This document shows, in pieces, positions 16,964-26,206 of a DNA stretch of 64,000 nucleotides. The stretch comes from Lachnospiraceae bacterium UBA7054 (GTDB taxonomy: Bacteria > Bacillota > Clostridia > Lachnospirales > Lachnospiraceae). A program made the translations under genes and the position numbers. Location of the stretch: the NCBI GenBank assembly GCA_002492725.1, contig DLAF01000067.1, positions 62,001 through 126,000 of the forward strand, in the 5' to 3' direction. Below the pieces are notes generated by a model. The model had not been told where the DNA came from, made no database searches, and was given only the letters and a program-made list of their open reading frames with translations. Positions within the stretch are counted from its first letter, which is position 1. Each line of letters begins with the position of its first letter.

Positions 16964-18475
16964 CTATTTGTCATTGGAAATGCGATATCTTTTCATCTTA
17001 GTTGCACCTGTCTCTGAAACTTTTCCATCAACAGCCAGCATTTTCAACAACGTTCTCGCCCTTGTTCTTCCAACATTCAACCACTCAGCAACTTCCTCTA
17101 CCTTATATTCGACATCCGACTGCATCTGATTTAAAATCTGCTCCATTTGTTTCTTAGTTTTTTCTGTCACTTTTTTTCTGTCACTTTTTTCTGTCACTTT
17201 TTTTCTGTCACTTTTTTCTGTCATCTTTTTTGCAGTTGCACGCGCAAACGACAATTTTAAAATTGTCCTATCAGGTGCATATTCTTCAATTACCTCTGGT
17301 GCAATCCATCCCTGATCTGCCCAAACAGAATAAATATCAGGCACACCGCTTCCTGCTCTTTCCCCAATACCAATCATATTTAACATTTTCATAAGTGCTT
17401 TATTTCTTGGATCAGAGATGCCTCCTTTTAACATTTGTTTCTTTCCAGTGCGGATACTACCCGGATTTTCCATTATAATACTGTCAGCATCCTTTTTAAT
17501 GACAATGCCTCGCGGAAGATAAAAATCCGTATTTACAAGACAATTCGCAAGCGCTTCTCTAATCGCCTTATGAACAGGCGTATCATCAATTCTAACTGCT
17601 CCTTCCATTTTAAAGGGTATTTTAACATCCTTTACCAACTTTCCATATACCCTAAAAAAGAAATCAAACAGATTACCCGTCCAATCTCCAGATCCTGATT
17701 GCAATCGATCTGTCCATCGGATTGAAGGGTCAAGTAACTCCCTAAAATCAAGAAAATACTCCGGATACTCATATAAAATCTTATACTCATCACCAAACAT
17801 CAAAAGTCCTGCTGCCGTTGGATGTATCTTTCTATCTGTAACAGACACTCTCGCTGCTCCAATTCGCTCTAAATAGTCCTCATCTTTTAACTGTTCCCAG
17901 ACATGCTCGCTCCGGTATGCCATATGACGGTTGCGGTACGCATGAACCGTTTCCATATTAAGTACATCCATCTGCATATTTTCAAGGATTTTCATGTCCA
18001 TTGTGTCTTCCGTCTGATCACGGAGTATAGCTTTCACTTCGCTTGACGTGCAATGATAATCCCCTTCCCAATTTCTCCGAAAAGTTCCCCCAAACAAGTC
18101 ATCGTTAATAAATATTGGCTTTTGCTCACGCTTTGCGATTGGCACATATATTACCATGATTACATCATCTGTATGACTCATTTCATATATTTCAATATCA
18201 TCATCTTTTAAAATATTTAAACTTACCTTTTTTCGGTTGTTTATGGTATTCCAAAAATCCTTTTTCAATTTTGCTGCGTCTTTCAAACCGGTTGTATACC
18301 AGCTGCCATCCTCATTTTCTTTTACGCCAAGAATAATAACACCTCCATAACAGTTCGCAAACGAAGAATAAGTATCCCATAAACTGTTTGGCAATCCGCC
18401 CTCTGCCTTCTTCACTTCCCTACGATTATCTTCCTTGTATGAATCGAATTTTGCTAAGTCAAATAATTCTTTCAT
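16964..18475 (-). CDS. AlbA/Schlafen-type DNA-binding regulator with winged-helix tail
   Basis: A 503-residue protein of the COG2865 type. The N-terminal AlbA_2 domain (about 1-140) includes SFANCYGGVIILGVKENEDG and GGTFRRNWEGDYHCT. The middle has a GHKL-like ATP-binding region with REALANCLVNTDF, MENPGSIR and GIGERAGSGVPDI. The C-terminus (about 440-503) is a winged-helix segment. A linker holds a nine-residue tandem repeat (KKVTEKSDR, see the repeat entry). Such proteins are found on genomic islands and are thought to be transcription regulators; a few relatives act in phage defence. Base composition is visibly more AT-rich than the flanking glycan genes. AAGGAG precedes the ATG. Function here is not known. 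Confidence 0.8.
   Translation of the reverse strand: MKELFDLAKFDSYKEDNRREVKKAEGGLPNSLWDTYSSFANCYGGVIILGVKENEDGSWYTTGLKDAAKLKKDFWNTINNRKKVSLNILKDDDIEIYEMSHTDDVIMVIYVPIAKREQKPIFINDDLFGGTFRRNWEGDYHCTSSEVKAILRDQTEDTMDMKILENMQMDVLNMETVHAYRNRHMAYRSEHVWEQLKDEDYLERIGAARVSVTDRKIHPTAAGLLMFGDEYKILYEYPEYFLDFRELLDPSIRWTDRLQSGSGDWTGNLFDFFFRVYGKLVKDVKIPFKMEGAVRIDDTPVHKAIREALANCLVNTDFYLPRGIVIKKDADSIIMENPGSIRTGKKQMLKGGISDPRNKALMKMLNMIGIGERAGSGVPDIYSVWADQGWIAPEVIEEYAPDRTILKLSFARATAKKMTEKSDRKKVTEKSDRKKVTEKTKKQMEQILNQMQSDVEYKVEEVAEWLNVGRTRARTLLKMLAVDGKVSETGATKMKRYRISNDK
17164..17224 (-). repeat. Tandem CTGTCAC repeats separated by alternating T7 and T6 runs
   Basis: On the plus strand the heptamer CTGTCAC occurs four times and then once as CTGTCAT, separated by T-runs of 7, 6, 7 and 6. 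Two heptamers plus one T7 and one T6 make a 27-base unit, which keeps frame and encodes the nine-residue repeat in the linker of the AlbA-type regulator. Loss or gain of one 13- or 14-base half unit, or slippage in a T-run, would shift the frame and remove the winged-helix domain. Confidence 0.9.
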
Positions 18476-18551
18476 TCTTGCCTCTCCTTACGCAAGATAA
18501 TAAATTCTAATAACTATTTCAAACACCAACTCTAAAGGCTTTTCACACACC

Positions 18552-18983
18552 CTACAATATCTTTTGAAAAATATTTTGGTCATGAACTTGAAAAATCACT
18601 TGATAACCACATTTCTCATAAAAGGCATCTTCCTTAGAACCTAGTGTAATATATCGGAATCCTTTCTTTCTTGCCAATTCTTCGAAATAGCCCAAAAGCC
18701 CCATTGTTATCCCTTGCCGCCTATAGTTTTCACGGCATGCCACAAACCCAATCACCAAACTATCCTGATTCTCTGCCCGACCCAAAATCGCCGAAACGAT
18801 TTCATCACCTTTCATCGCGTATACTAAAGGCTGCAACCCATCTGCAAATCTTTTCTGCCATGCCTCGTAACCGTATAATTCTGCATTATCTGTACCCAGA
18901 ATATCATAGCACAAATCTAAAACTTCCCTCAGTTCCTGTTCTGTTTCTATTTCTTTCATAATTACCTGGCGTACCATTTCCAT
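18552..18983 (-). CDS. GNAT family N-acetyltransferase
   Basis: A small acetyl-CoA-dependent acetyltransferase. The central ACRENYRRQGITMGLLGYFEELARKKGFRYITLG contains the pyrophosphate-binding R-R-Q-G-x-x loop, and AFYEKCGYQVI is the usual GNAT end. The substrate is unknown. I chose the ATG one base after the stop of the RhuM-like gene (143 residues), because the longer in-frame start would lie inside that gene; a further ATG eight codons on is also possible. The codon use is AT-rich like its two neighbours, which sets the trio apart from the glycan genes. Confidence 0.8.
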   Translation of the reverse strand: MEMVRQVIMKEIETEQELREVLDLCYDILGTDNAELYGYEAWQKRFADGLQPLVYAMKGDEIVSAILGRAENQDSLVIGFVACRENYRRQGITMGLLGYFEELARKKGFRYITLGSKEDAFYEKCGYQVIFQVHDQNIFQKIL

Positions 18984-18984
18984 A

Positions 18985-19992
18985 TTAATCTGCATCCTCC
19001 TGCTTTCCCAGCAGTTCCCTAACCATATCATCAAAGTCAGAATGTATTATCTGTGTCTTATTGAAAATATCATATTCTCTATATGCCTTATCCCATGCTT
19101 CCTGCCTTGAAACTTCTCCCTTGTTCTTATCCGGTAAAACTTCATATCGTCGAAATGCCAAAAATTCATTGACACTTTCTGAAAATTCCTCCATAGTAAA
19201 CGTATTTTCACGCTCTATCAAATCCTCTATGTAATCAAAATACCCTATCACCGCCCGTTCCAACTGACGAATCTGCTTTTCGTCCAGATAATTCTTGGCG
19301 ATTGTAACATCTGATTTCAAAATACGCCCATCTGGTGAGTTTTTCCAGGTTGTAAGCCCCATATGTTCTTTTTTATGGTCTGCTTTATTGTAAATGATTT
19401 CCGCCGACGTATGATTCGTAATCGCATAATGAAATTTATTCTGAACCATCGCGTAAAATGTTTGCGTTGTAGGTGAATCCTTATCATAATCAATGCTGCA
19501 CTCTGCAAAAATATCCGTAATCTGCTGCCAGATGCGCCGTTCGCTTGCACGTATAGAACGCACCCTTTCAAGCAGTTCTTTAAAATAATCCTTTCCGAAA
19601 GCTGTCTTGCTTTGCTTCAATCGTTCGTCATCAAGTGCAAAACCTTTTATCATATATTCCTTTAATACTTTTGTCGCCCATATCCGAAAACTTGTTGCTG
19701 CCTTGGAATTGACGCGGTAGCCTACTGATATAATGGCATCAAGCGAATAGAACTGAGTAAGGTAATTTTTGCCGTCTTTTGCAGTTGCCGAGAATTTCTC
19801 GGTAACTGCATCTTTTTGCAATTCTCCTTCTGAAAAAATGTTTTTTAAATGGAATGAAATATTATCTGAACTGCACCCAAATAATTCTGCCATTCCCTTC
19901 TGTGAAAGCCATATTGTTTCATCCTTAATCATAACATTTACCGTTATGTCACTGTCTTCCACTGTATACATCAAAAATGGAAATTCTTTCAT
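18985..19992 (-). CDS. RhuM-family virulence-type protein
   Basis: A 335-residue protein of the RhuM family. The N-terminal half has the typical TIWLSQKGMAELFGCSSDNISFHLKNIF helix-turn-helix-like segment and YSLDAIISVGYRVNSKAATSFRIWAT. The C-terminal half includes a HKKEHMGLTTWKNSP stretch close to Fic/DOC-linked partners of these proteins. RhuM was named from a Salmonella pathogenicity island, and relatives occur on mobile islands; the molecular role is unclear. The ATG has GGAGGAGG four bases upstream and overlaps the stop of the DUF6020-type gene (ATGA), so it is translationally tied to the glycan operon although its composition is foreign to it. Confidence 0.85.
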   Translation of the reverse strand: MKEFPFLMYTVEDSDITVNVMIKDETIWLSQKGMAELFGCSSDNISFHLKNIFSEGELQKDAVTEKFSATAKDGKNYLTQFYSLDAIISVGYRVNSKAATSFRIWATKVLKEYMIKGFALDDERLKQSKTAFGKDYFKELLERVRSIRASERRIWQQITDIFAECSIDYDKDSPTTQTFYAMVQNKFHYAITNHTSAEIIYNKADHKKEHMGLTTWKNSPDGRILKSDVTIAKNYLDEKQIRQLERAVIGYFDYIEDLIERENTFTMEEFSESVNEFLAFRRYEVLPDKNKGEVSRQEAWDKAYREYDIFNKTQIIHSDFDDMVRELLGKQEDAD

Positions 19993-21713
19993 GAATCCTC
20001 CTCCCTCCCCACCCCAAAACAAACCAAAAAAGGCAGCGCCGCAAACACCCCATAAGCATACCGAAACTCATTATAAACCGGAGTCGCGAGCATCAGGCTT
20101 CCCAGCAGACACAGTGCCGGCAGATAAACCGCGATCCGCTTCTTTCTGTAAAGGGCGCAGGCCAGCGCAAGCAGCAAAACCCAGGTATTGGCCCCCAGAC
20201 TCCACACCCGCCTGTACAATTCCTGAAAGCCCTGCAGCCATCTTCCCATGGCAAGGCTGTCATCATAGGTAAACAGTTTCCGCTCGGCCTCGATCCCAAA
20301 GGGATTGTCCACCATAAAATATTCTCCGTAAAGATAAGTCTCATGGGGAATGCGTAAGGCATAAAACCCCGCCGTCTGCCTGATTTCTCCTTCCAGATAG
20401 AGCATGGGATTTTTCAGTCCCACCGTAAGCCAGAGTTTCGCATAGGCGCCTTTATTTTCGGCGATCACTTCCTGATGGCCGTTTTGCCGTATGTAATTCT
20501 TTGTCATATCAAACAAATACGGATTGTAATACTCGTCTATTTCAGCAAGCGGCACCACCCGTTCCAGCATCCCGACTTCCTCCGCCGTCAGTGAACCGCC
20601 TCTCTTATAAGCGCATAGCAAATGCTGCGTCGGCATGGTCAGGCTCTCGATGGTGTCAGGCGGTTCAACATGCAGCGCGGACAAAATCGGCCCCTGCCAA
20701 AACAGATATAAAATAAGCACAATCAGCGCAGCTGTCGTCAATGGCTGTCTCAACCACTTAACCACGCCCTGCGCTTTCGCCTTCTCAATTGAAGATGCTT
20801 TGTCTTCGCCTTGTGTCGCCCGCTCCTGCCACCAGGCAGACACCATCAAAAACGCCGCCGTTCCCAAAAAGACGAAAATGCCGTTGCTGCGCAGGAGACA
20901 GACTGCCAGCCCCGTCAAACCAAACATGATCCACCGTCCCTGCGCGCATTCAGAAACCGCCCATGTAAACAGCAGAAACGCCGCCGTAAACCAGGCGTCC
21001 TTCCCCATGCAGATTGAGAGCATCGCGTTGACCGGAAGCAGCGCATAAAAGCAAACCGCCAAAATAAGCCAGAAAACCCCTGTCCCCCTCCTGTACAGAA
21101 GAAACAGGAAAAAACCAAACACTGCCGCCGTCAATGCCATCTGAAAAAAGGTATACAAAGCCACCGCCGCCGTCAGATTCCCGAACAGAAAGTTTCCGAC
21201 ATTCAGGAACAGTTTGACGATCAGGGTATGAAAGTAAGGATGATGGTTTGACTTTGCCGCCATGCCAAGCGCCTGTTCCATCTGCCAGATCGCGTCGTTA
21301 TTGAACCAGGTGGGATAATACATCAGAAAATAAGGCAGATAACACAAAAGGCACAGCACAAAGAACGAAAGCCAGATCCACCAATGTCCCCGCCGCCCGT
21401 TTCCTTTTAAAAACATCACGGACCAAATCTTGCGCACACCTGCGGGCAATGTGACTTTTCCTGCCCACCGCGCCGTCAACCCCGCCGCCAAAGCACTTGC
21501 ATTTTCCACCAAAAATCCAAACAACAGCAAAACGCCCCAGGCAATGGCCATCCAGAGCACAAGCCGTCCCATGTTGCGCACATTACTGTAATCTGCAGAG
21601 TGCTGCCAGTCGCCCAAAACAATAAAAAAGGCATAGCAGAACGCAATAGGAAGCATCAGCAGGACTTCCCGCTTTGTAGGGGGCTGTATTCTCCTGTCTC
21701 TTGCTGAATCCAT
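19989..21713 (-). CDS. DUF6020-type polytopic membrane protein, GT-C-like
   Basis: A membrane protein of 574 residues with about thirteen helices. The first external loop reads YPTWFNNDAIWQMEQALG followed by HHPYFHTL, the same order of Asp, Gln and His-His-Pro residues seen in the second protein of this type at 48-49.6 kb. Acidic residues in that loop and the helix arrangement are what GT-C glycosyltransferases show, which use lipid-phosphate sugars outside the membrane. I assign it to the DUF6020 type from memory of this pattern. GGAGG lies seven bases before the chosen ATG, 17 codons inside a longer frame. It lies between a GT4 gene and the accessory trio. Confidence 0.7.
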   Translation of the reverse strand: MDSARDRRIQPPTKREVLLMLPIAFCYAFFIVLGDWQHSADYSNVRNMGRLVLWMAIAWGVLLLFGFLVENASALAAGLTARWAGKVTLPAGVRKIWSVMFLKGNGRRGHWWIWLSFFVLCLLCYLPYFLMYYPTWFNNDAIWQMEQALGMAAKSNHHPYFHTLIVKLFLNVGNFLFGNLTAAVALYTFFQMALTAAVFGFFLFLLYRRGTGVFWLILAVCFYALLPVNAMLSICMGKDAWFTAAFLLFTWAVSECAQGRWIMFGLTGLAVCLLRSNGIFVFLGTAAFLMVSAWWQERATQGEDKASSIEKAKAQGVVKWLRQPLTTAALIVLILYLFWQGPILSALHVEPPDTIESLTMPTQHLLCAYKRGGSLTAEEVGMLERVVPLAEIDEYYNPYLFDMTKNYIRQNGHQEVIAENKGAYAKLWLTVGLKNPMLYLEGEIRQTAGFYALRIPHETYLYGEYFMVDNPFGIEAERKLFTYDDSLAMGRWLQGFQELYRRVWSLGANTWVLLLALACALYRKKRIAVYLPALCLLGSLMLATPVYNEFRYAYGVFAALPFLVCFGVGREEDS

Positions 21714-21785
21714 GCTGTAACCTCCGTACTTTTCCGCAAACCCGTTCCTTACGCGATAGCACAAACGATCTCTCCGCTCTATTTC

Positions 21786-22901
21786 CTACTTTTTTGAATC
21801 GTTCCCGCACAGCTCCTCAATGTAATCCCGCCACTGCTCATAGATGGCCTCATCGTTTGCTTTTTGGGTAATTTTCCGCGCATTCCTGCCAAGCTTTTCT
21901 GCAAGGGCAGGATCCTCGATCAGGCGGTTGATACCGTTCTCCATGGCCTTCTGATCCTTGATGGGAATGAGAAGCCCGTCCTCTTCATTCGTCATAATGG
22001 TGCGCGGGCCGCCGCAGGGGCAATCTGTCGCCACGATGGGGAGTCCGAGCGCCATCGCCTCCATCAGAGCATTGGGTAGCCCCTCCCAATCCGAGCTGAA
22101 AGCAAAGGCAGCCGCATCGACAAGATCCTGCTCCAGAGAATCGCTGGCTCCCATCAGCTGCACATAGTCTTCCGCATGCAGTTCGGCAATCGTACGCTCC
22201 AAAAGTTCCTTCGTACCGTCCTTCGAATCCGGACCGTATATCTTTAAGTCATAGTCAGGATGCTTTTTATGCACTTCGTGGAAGGCGCGAATCAACATCT
22301 CCTGATTTTTGAAATCCACCAGACGGCCCGACTGCACCACGGTCTTTGTCCGCTTGTCGGGCTCCGGCACGCCGATGTACTTCGGATTTAAGGGATTTAA
22401 GATAATACGGGAATTCTTTTGCAGTCTGGGTGCAAAAAATTCTCTTGCTCCCTCCGTCTGGAACACGCAGCCATCCGCTCTGGGAAAGAGAAAGGGAATC
22501 TGCACCTTGTCAAAAAGCATATCATAATGCCCCACCGGATCTGTCCGAATGGAGATGAGTACCGGTATCTTCATAAAATATGCAGCAGTCAGGCCGCGAT
22601 AGAGGGCTTTTCTGGCAAAAGGAATCAAAATATCCGGTTTTTCTTCCCGCAAAAACTGTTTCAGGTAGCGAATGTGCAGCAAAAACTGGGTAACGCGGCC
22701 CTTCTTCTCATCCCCCGGCTTTAAGCCGACATGCACGCGCCGTACTCTGTCATCCAACTGAAATTCATTTTCACCCTGCCACAGCGTAGCGACAAGCACT
22801 TCATAACCGTTTGCCGCAAAGCGGTTGGCAAGATTTGAGACCACCCGCTCCGCGCCGCCCTGCTCAAGGCAATTTAAGTGAAACGCAATTTTTCTTTTCA
22901 C
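21786..22901 (-). CDS. GT4 family glycosyltransferase
   Basis: A 371-residue GT-B transferase. It has LEQGGAERVVSNLANRF at the start of the acceptor domain, SIRTDP in mid-protein, VVQSGRLVDFKNQEMLI opening the donor domain, and the EX7E pair in SDWEGLPNALMEAMALG followed by PIVATDCPCGGPRTIM. The combination resembles PglJ/PglH-like GalNAc transferases and other capsule enzymes. The start is a GTG whose GTGA overlaps the stop codon of the preceding GT4 gene; GGAG lies eight bases upstream. It is the last of three consecutive overlapping GT4 genes, which probably add successive sugars to one repeat unit. Confidence 0.92.
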   Translation of the reverse strand: MKRKIAFHLNCLEQGGAERVVSNLANRFAANGYEVLVATLWQGENEFQLDDRVRRVHVGLKPGDEKKGRVTQFLLHIRYLKQFLREEKPDILIPFARKALYRGLTAAYFMKIPVLISIRTDPVGHYDMLFDKVQIPFLFPRADGCVFQTEGAREFFAPRLQKNSRIILNPLNPKYIGVPEPDKRTKTVVQSGRLVDFKNQEMLIRAFHEVHKKHPDYDLKIYGPDSKDGTKELLERTIAELHAEDYVQLMGASDSLEQDLVDAAAFAFSSDWEGLPNALMEAMALGLPIVATDCPCGGPRTIMTNEEDGLLIPIKDQKAMENGINRLIEDPALAEKLGRNARKITQKANDEAIYEQWRDYIEELCGNDSKK

Positions 22902-24013
22902 CCTGCCAGCTCCTTGATCTTTCGAATATATTCTTCTTTGGAGAAGTCGCCCGCCCGCTCCACGGAAAGCCTGCTATAGTGCGCCATCTCCTCCTCATCC
23001 TGTAACAATGCGATTACCCGCTTCGCCGTGCAACGCTCTTCTTCCTCGATATGGGAAGCGTCAAAATTCGGTTCCTTTTCCATATTCGGCACCAAAATAC
23101 CGTATTTTCCGTCAAAGATCTCCGCCGGCCCCGTCAGGCAGTCTGTTGCCACCGCCGCCAGTCCTAACGCCATCGCTTCCACCAAAGCGTTGGGAAATCC
23201 TTCCCAGTAGGAAGTCAAAAGATAGAGCGAACCCTTTTTCAGATAGGGATAGGGATTTTTTTGCAGACCCGCAAAGCAAACCGCATCCGCGATCCCCAGA
23301 TCCGCCGCCAGTTTGCGGTATGCGGTAAACTCTCCCTTGCCGATAAGTAAAAGCCTGGTATCCGGAAGAGCCTCATGCACCAACGAAAAAATTTTGAGCA
23401 GATGCCAGTATCCCTTGACTACGTCTTCCCTTCCCATGGAAACAATGATCCTGCCGTCCTGCCAGGGAAGACGCGCCTCCACTTCTTCCGCGCGGGCCTG
23501 TATCTGTCCAATATCAAAGAAATTCTGCAAAGTATAAGCGCGACCGCAGGCATACTTCTCCTCAATCATCTGTTTAAGCGTCTCAGAACAGCACAAAAGC
23601 CTGTCCGCGTATTTGCAGTACAGCTTTATCCTTCCGCCATCCAGATCCATATAGCTTCTGACACCCAGCCAGCATTTGGGGCCGCGTTTCGTAAAAAAAC
23701 GCCCGGCCAATACATTCGCCAAATTCGCCGTGTTGCCAAAGCTGTAAGCGATGTCAATTTTTTCTCGCTTTTTCAGGCGATTCAGTCTGTGCGCCCGTCT
23801 GAGCACATTGAGTACCTTAGCCAATTTTCCGGGACGACTCGGGGCTTTTAAGTCAATCACCGGGGTCCCTTCCACGTCAAAGTCGATATTAGCGGAATCA
23901 AAAACAGCGATCTTTACCTCAAAATACGGCTGTAACGCAACAGCCGTCATGGCACAGACTTTTTCCAGCCCGCCCTGATGCAGGGACGGTGCAATCAATA
24001 ACAGTCGTTTCAT
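22898..24013 (-). CDS. GT4 family glycosyltransferase
   Basis: A 371-residue transferase with the GLEKVCAMTAVAL start, SFGNTANLANVLAG, RIIVSMGREDVVKGYWHLL in the donor domain and the EX7E motif as SYWEGFPNALVEAMALG. The region after it, AVATDCLTGPAEIFDGKYGILVP, is followed by an acidic loop before a final helix. It overlaps both its neighbours by four bases and is therefore the middle member of a coupled GT4 triplet. It is not closely similar to either neighbour apart from the catalytic core, so a different linkage is likely. The sugar donor cannot be read. Confidence 0.92.
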   Translation of the reverse strand: MKRLLLIAPSLHQGGLEKVCAMTAVALQPYFEVKIAVFDSANIDFDVEGTPVIDLKAPSRPGKLAKVLNVLRRAHRLNRLKKREKIDIAYSFGNTANLANVLAGRFFTKRGPKCWLGVRSYMDLDGGRIKLYCKYADRLLCCSETLKQMIEEKYACGRAYTLQNFFDIGQIQARAEEVEARLPWQDGRIIVSMGREDVVKGYWHLLKIFSLVHEALPDTRLLLIGKGEFTAYRKLAADLGIADAVCFAGLQKNPYPYLKKGSLYLLTSYWEGFPNALVEAMALGLAAVATDCLTGPAEIFDGKYGILVPNMEKEPNFDASHIEEEERCTAKRVIALLQDEEEMAHYSRLSVERAGDFSKEEYIRKIKELAG

Positions 24014-25191
24014 AATCCCGAGCTATCTCCCTCTTTATAAAACGCAGCATAACAGGAAGCCTGCGTTCTCACGTCGAATCCGGCCTCTGTCAGCTCTTTT
24101 TCGGTATTCCGGCGCACATACAATGCCCGCTTTACGATTTCTTCAGCCCAGCGTTCAGGCAGCTCGTCAATGCTAAGCCAGCTTATCAGATCAGTAGCCT
24201 GCGCTTCCCTTGTCACGGTATCCGAAACAATGCAGGCAAGACCTGCCGCCTGCGCCTCCACCAGCACCCCCGGAAGCCCTTCAAAGAAGGAGGGCAGTAA
24301 AAACACATCCATCGCCTGATAGAAACGCTGCGTATCCTTCCGATTTCCCAGGAATTTCACACGATCCGCAATGCCAAGCTCCCGACACCGCTCTTCCATG
24401 GCCGGGCGTGCCTGCCCATCTCCTAAAAGAAGCAGGACGGCATCGGCGCGTTTTTCACAGACCGCCGCGAATACTTCCAGAAGATAAGGGTGGTTTTTCT
24501 GATAGTCAAACCGACCTACATGGCCAAGCACCAGCTTGTCCGTGACCTTAAGGTCTTCCCGCGCCTCCTGCCTTTTTTTCTCATCAAAGACAAAGCGTTT
24601 CACGTCTATGGCATTATGAATGATCTTCACCCCGCCCTGTTCCATGGCCTTTTTGCCAAACACATCCTCCCCCGCAAGATGCGAACACGCAAACAAAACG
24701 TCCGCTTTCTTCGCCAGTCCTCTCCGAAAATAACGGGTAGCGATTCCTTTTGGCCCCTTCAAAACACCCGCGTTTCTGGCGTGCGCAACTGTGACGGGAA
24801 TCCCGAACCGCTTGGCAATCGGAAGGTAGATGGCCGCTGTGCTGGTCATATGCCCCTGCACCACCTGAAACTCGTGGTGCGCAGCAAAAAAGGCCGTCAC
24901 CGCCTTTTTATAAGAAAAGTAATTATAGACGCGAAATTTCGGAAGTGCAAAGATTCGCCCGCCCATCGCCCGAATCTCATCCTCATAAAACTGCTTTTTT
25001 CTGTCATTCGCATCGTCTTTTTCTTCTTCCCACGCCGCAAAAGTACCGCCTTTTACGGCAGAGGAGTGAACCAAAAAATCAAACCGGATCTCGTCCCTGT
25101 CCATCTGGCGGTAAAGATCCATGATGCGGCTCTCCGCGCCGCCCAAACCCACGCCGCCCAACACATGCAGTACGCGTATCGGATTCGTCAT
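24010..25191 (-). CDS. GT4 family glycosyltransferase (capsule type)
   Basis: A 393-residue enzyme. The start RVLHVLGGVGLGGAESRIMDLYRQM and the QVVQGHMTSTAAIYLPIAKRFG segment are typical of the EpsF/CapM-like branch of GT4. The donor domain has LGHVGRFDYQKNHPYLLEVF and the EX7E motif as SFFEGLPGVLVEAQAAG. It overlaps the upstream formyltransferase-like gene and the downstream GT4 by four bases each, the first transferase in the coupled row. Members of this branch usually act early in repeat-unit assembly. This is family knowledge and not tested here. Confidence 0.92.
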   Translation of the reverse strand: MTNPIRVLHVLGGVGLGGAESRIMDLYRQMDRDEIRFDFLVHSSAVKGGTFAAWEEEKDDANDRKKQFYEDEIRAMGGRIFALPKFRVYNYFSYKKAVTAFFAAHHEFQVVQGHMTSTAAIYLPIAKRFGIPVTVAHARNAGVLKGPKGIATRYFRRGLAKKADVLFACSHLAGEDVFGKKAMEQGGVKIIHNAIDVKRFVFDEKKRQEAREDLKVTDKLVLGHVGRFDYQKNHPYLLEVFAAVCEKRADAVLLLLGDGQARPAMEERCRELGIADRVKFLGNRKDTQRFYQAMDVFLLPSFFEGLPGVLVEAQAAGLACIVSDTVTREAQATDLISWLSIDELPERWAEEIVKRALYVRRNTEKELTEAGFDVRTQASCYAAFYKEGDSSGL

Positions 25192-26108
25192 ACCAGCACA
25201 TCCCCCTCTTTCAGAGAAACCGCACTTTCATAGCGGTCAATCAAAAGTGAGCCGTCCACTGTGCGCACCACAGGCTTGCCATCAAAAACATCAATGACTT
25301 CCCCCGGCGCATAGGCCGAAAAATCAATCATCTCATCAAAAGGATGCGCTTCCCAGACGCGCACCTCCTCTCCGTTACAGAACGCAAAGGCTCCCGGAAA
25401 AGGTGCCGCCACCCCGCGGATCAGGTTATAAATATCACGTGTTCTGTTATGAAAGTCAATCTTGCCGTCCGCCGCTGTGCGCTTCTCATACCAGGAATCA
25501 AAATCCTTCGAATCCGTACGCACTTCGACCTTTCCGCTCTCATATGCGGTAAGCAGCTTACGGATCAGGCGTTTCGAACAGATCATATTCTTGTACTGCG
25601 CCGTCCGGATGTCATCGTGGGGCGTAATCGAAAACATCTCCGTGGCAAACACATTGGGGCTGTCCGCCTTCTCGTCATAGCGGAAAAGATTCAGATTAAA
25701 ACGGGTATCTCCTAAAATCATCGACCAGTTTAAAGGGGAGCGTCCCCTGCCGAAAGGGAGATAACCGCTGTTGCCATGAAAGCCAAACACACCATACCGA
25801 AAACAATCCAGCACCGATTTGGGCATCAGCCGCTGCCAGCCCATGGAAATGCCGATATCAAACTCATTTTCTTGCATTAATTTTTGTGTTTTTTCGTCTG
25901 TCAAGAAATAGCTGTCCGCCTCGTGCACGGGAATCCCGTACTCTTCTGTCAGGACAGACAGGCCCTTGTAGCCGGAGATTTGGTTCTTCTTTGTCACCTC
26001 GGGACTGATGGTAATGACCAGATCCACGGGGCAGATTTCCTTCTGAATGAAATTCACAATATTCTCAGATGTATCCTTTACGCCAAAGACGACAACCTTG
26101 TACTTCAT
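25188..26108 (-). CDS. Sugar N-formyltransferase-like protein (ArnA/methionyl-tRNA formyltransferase fold)
   Basis: A 306-residue relative of methionyl-tRNA formyltransferase. FGFHGNSGYLPFGRGRSPLNWS (108-129) contains the catalytic His111 and the RGRSP loop, and Asp149 in EKADSPNVF fits the catalytic acid. The Asn two residues before the histidine, normal in the family, is Gly109 here, so activity should not be assumed. The C-terminal OB-like domain is present (FPGAFAFCNGEEVRVWEA). In glycan loci such enzymes formylate 4-amino or 3-amino dideoxy sugars bound to UDP or dTDP. The dehydratase and aminotransferase genes at 35-38 kb could make such a substrate. I took the second ATG as start, which removes nine residues. 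Confidence 0.75.
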   Translation of the reverse strand: MKYKVVVFGVKDTSENIVNFIQKEICPVDLVITISPEVTKKNQISGYKGLSVLTEEYGIPVHEADSYFLTDEKTQKLMQENEFDIGISMGWQRLMPKSVLDCFRYGVFGFHGNSGYLPFGRGRSPLNWSMILGDTRFNLNLFRYDEKADSPNVFATEMFSITPHDDIRTAQYKNMICSKRLIRKLLTAYESGKVEVRTDSKDFDSWYEKRTAADGKIDFHNRTRDIYNLIRGVAAPFPGAFAFCNGEEVRVWEAHPFDEMIDFSAYAPGEVIDVFDGKPVVRTVDGSLLIDRYESAVSLKEGDVLV

Positions 26109-26206
26109 ACCCTTTCCCTTCTCCAAACACGGCATCTTCTTTATACTGACATTTGGTAAGCAGCGGCAAAACGCTTCCTAACACAGATGTATGTTTGACC
26201 CTGCTC

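Noticed and set aside
17164..17224. Possible CRISPR or phage repeat
   Set aside because: The units are 13-14 bases, without spacers, and stay in frame inside a coding region.
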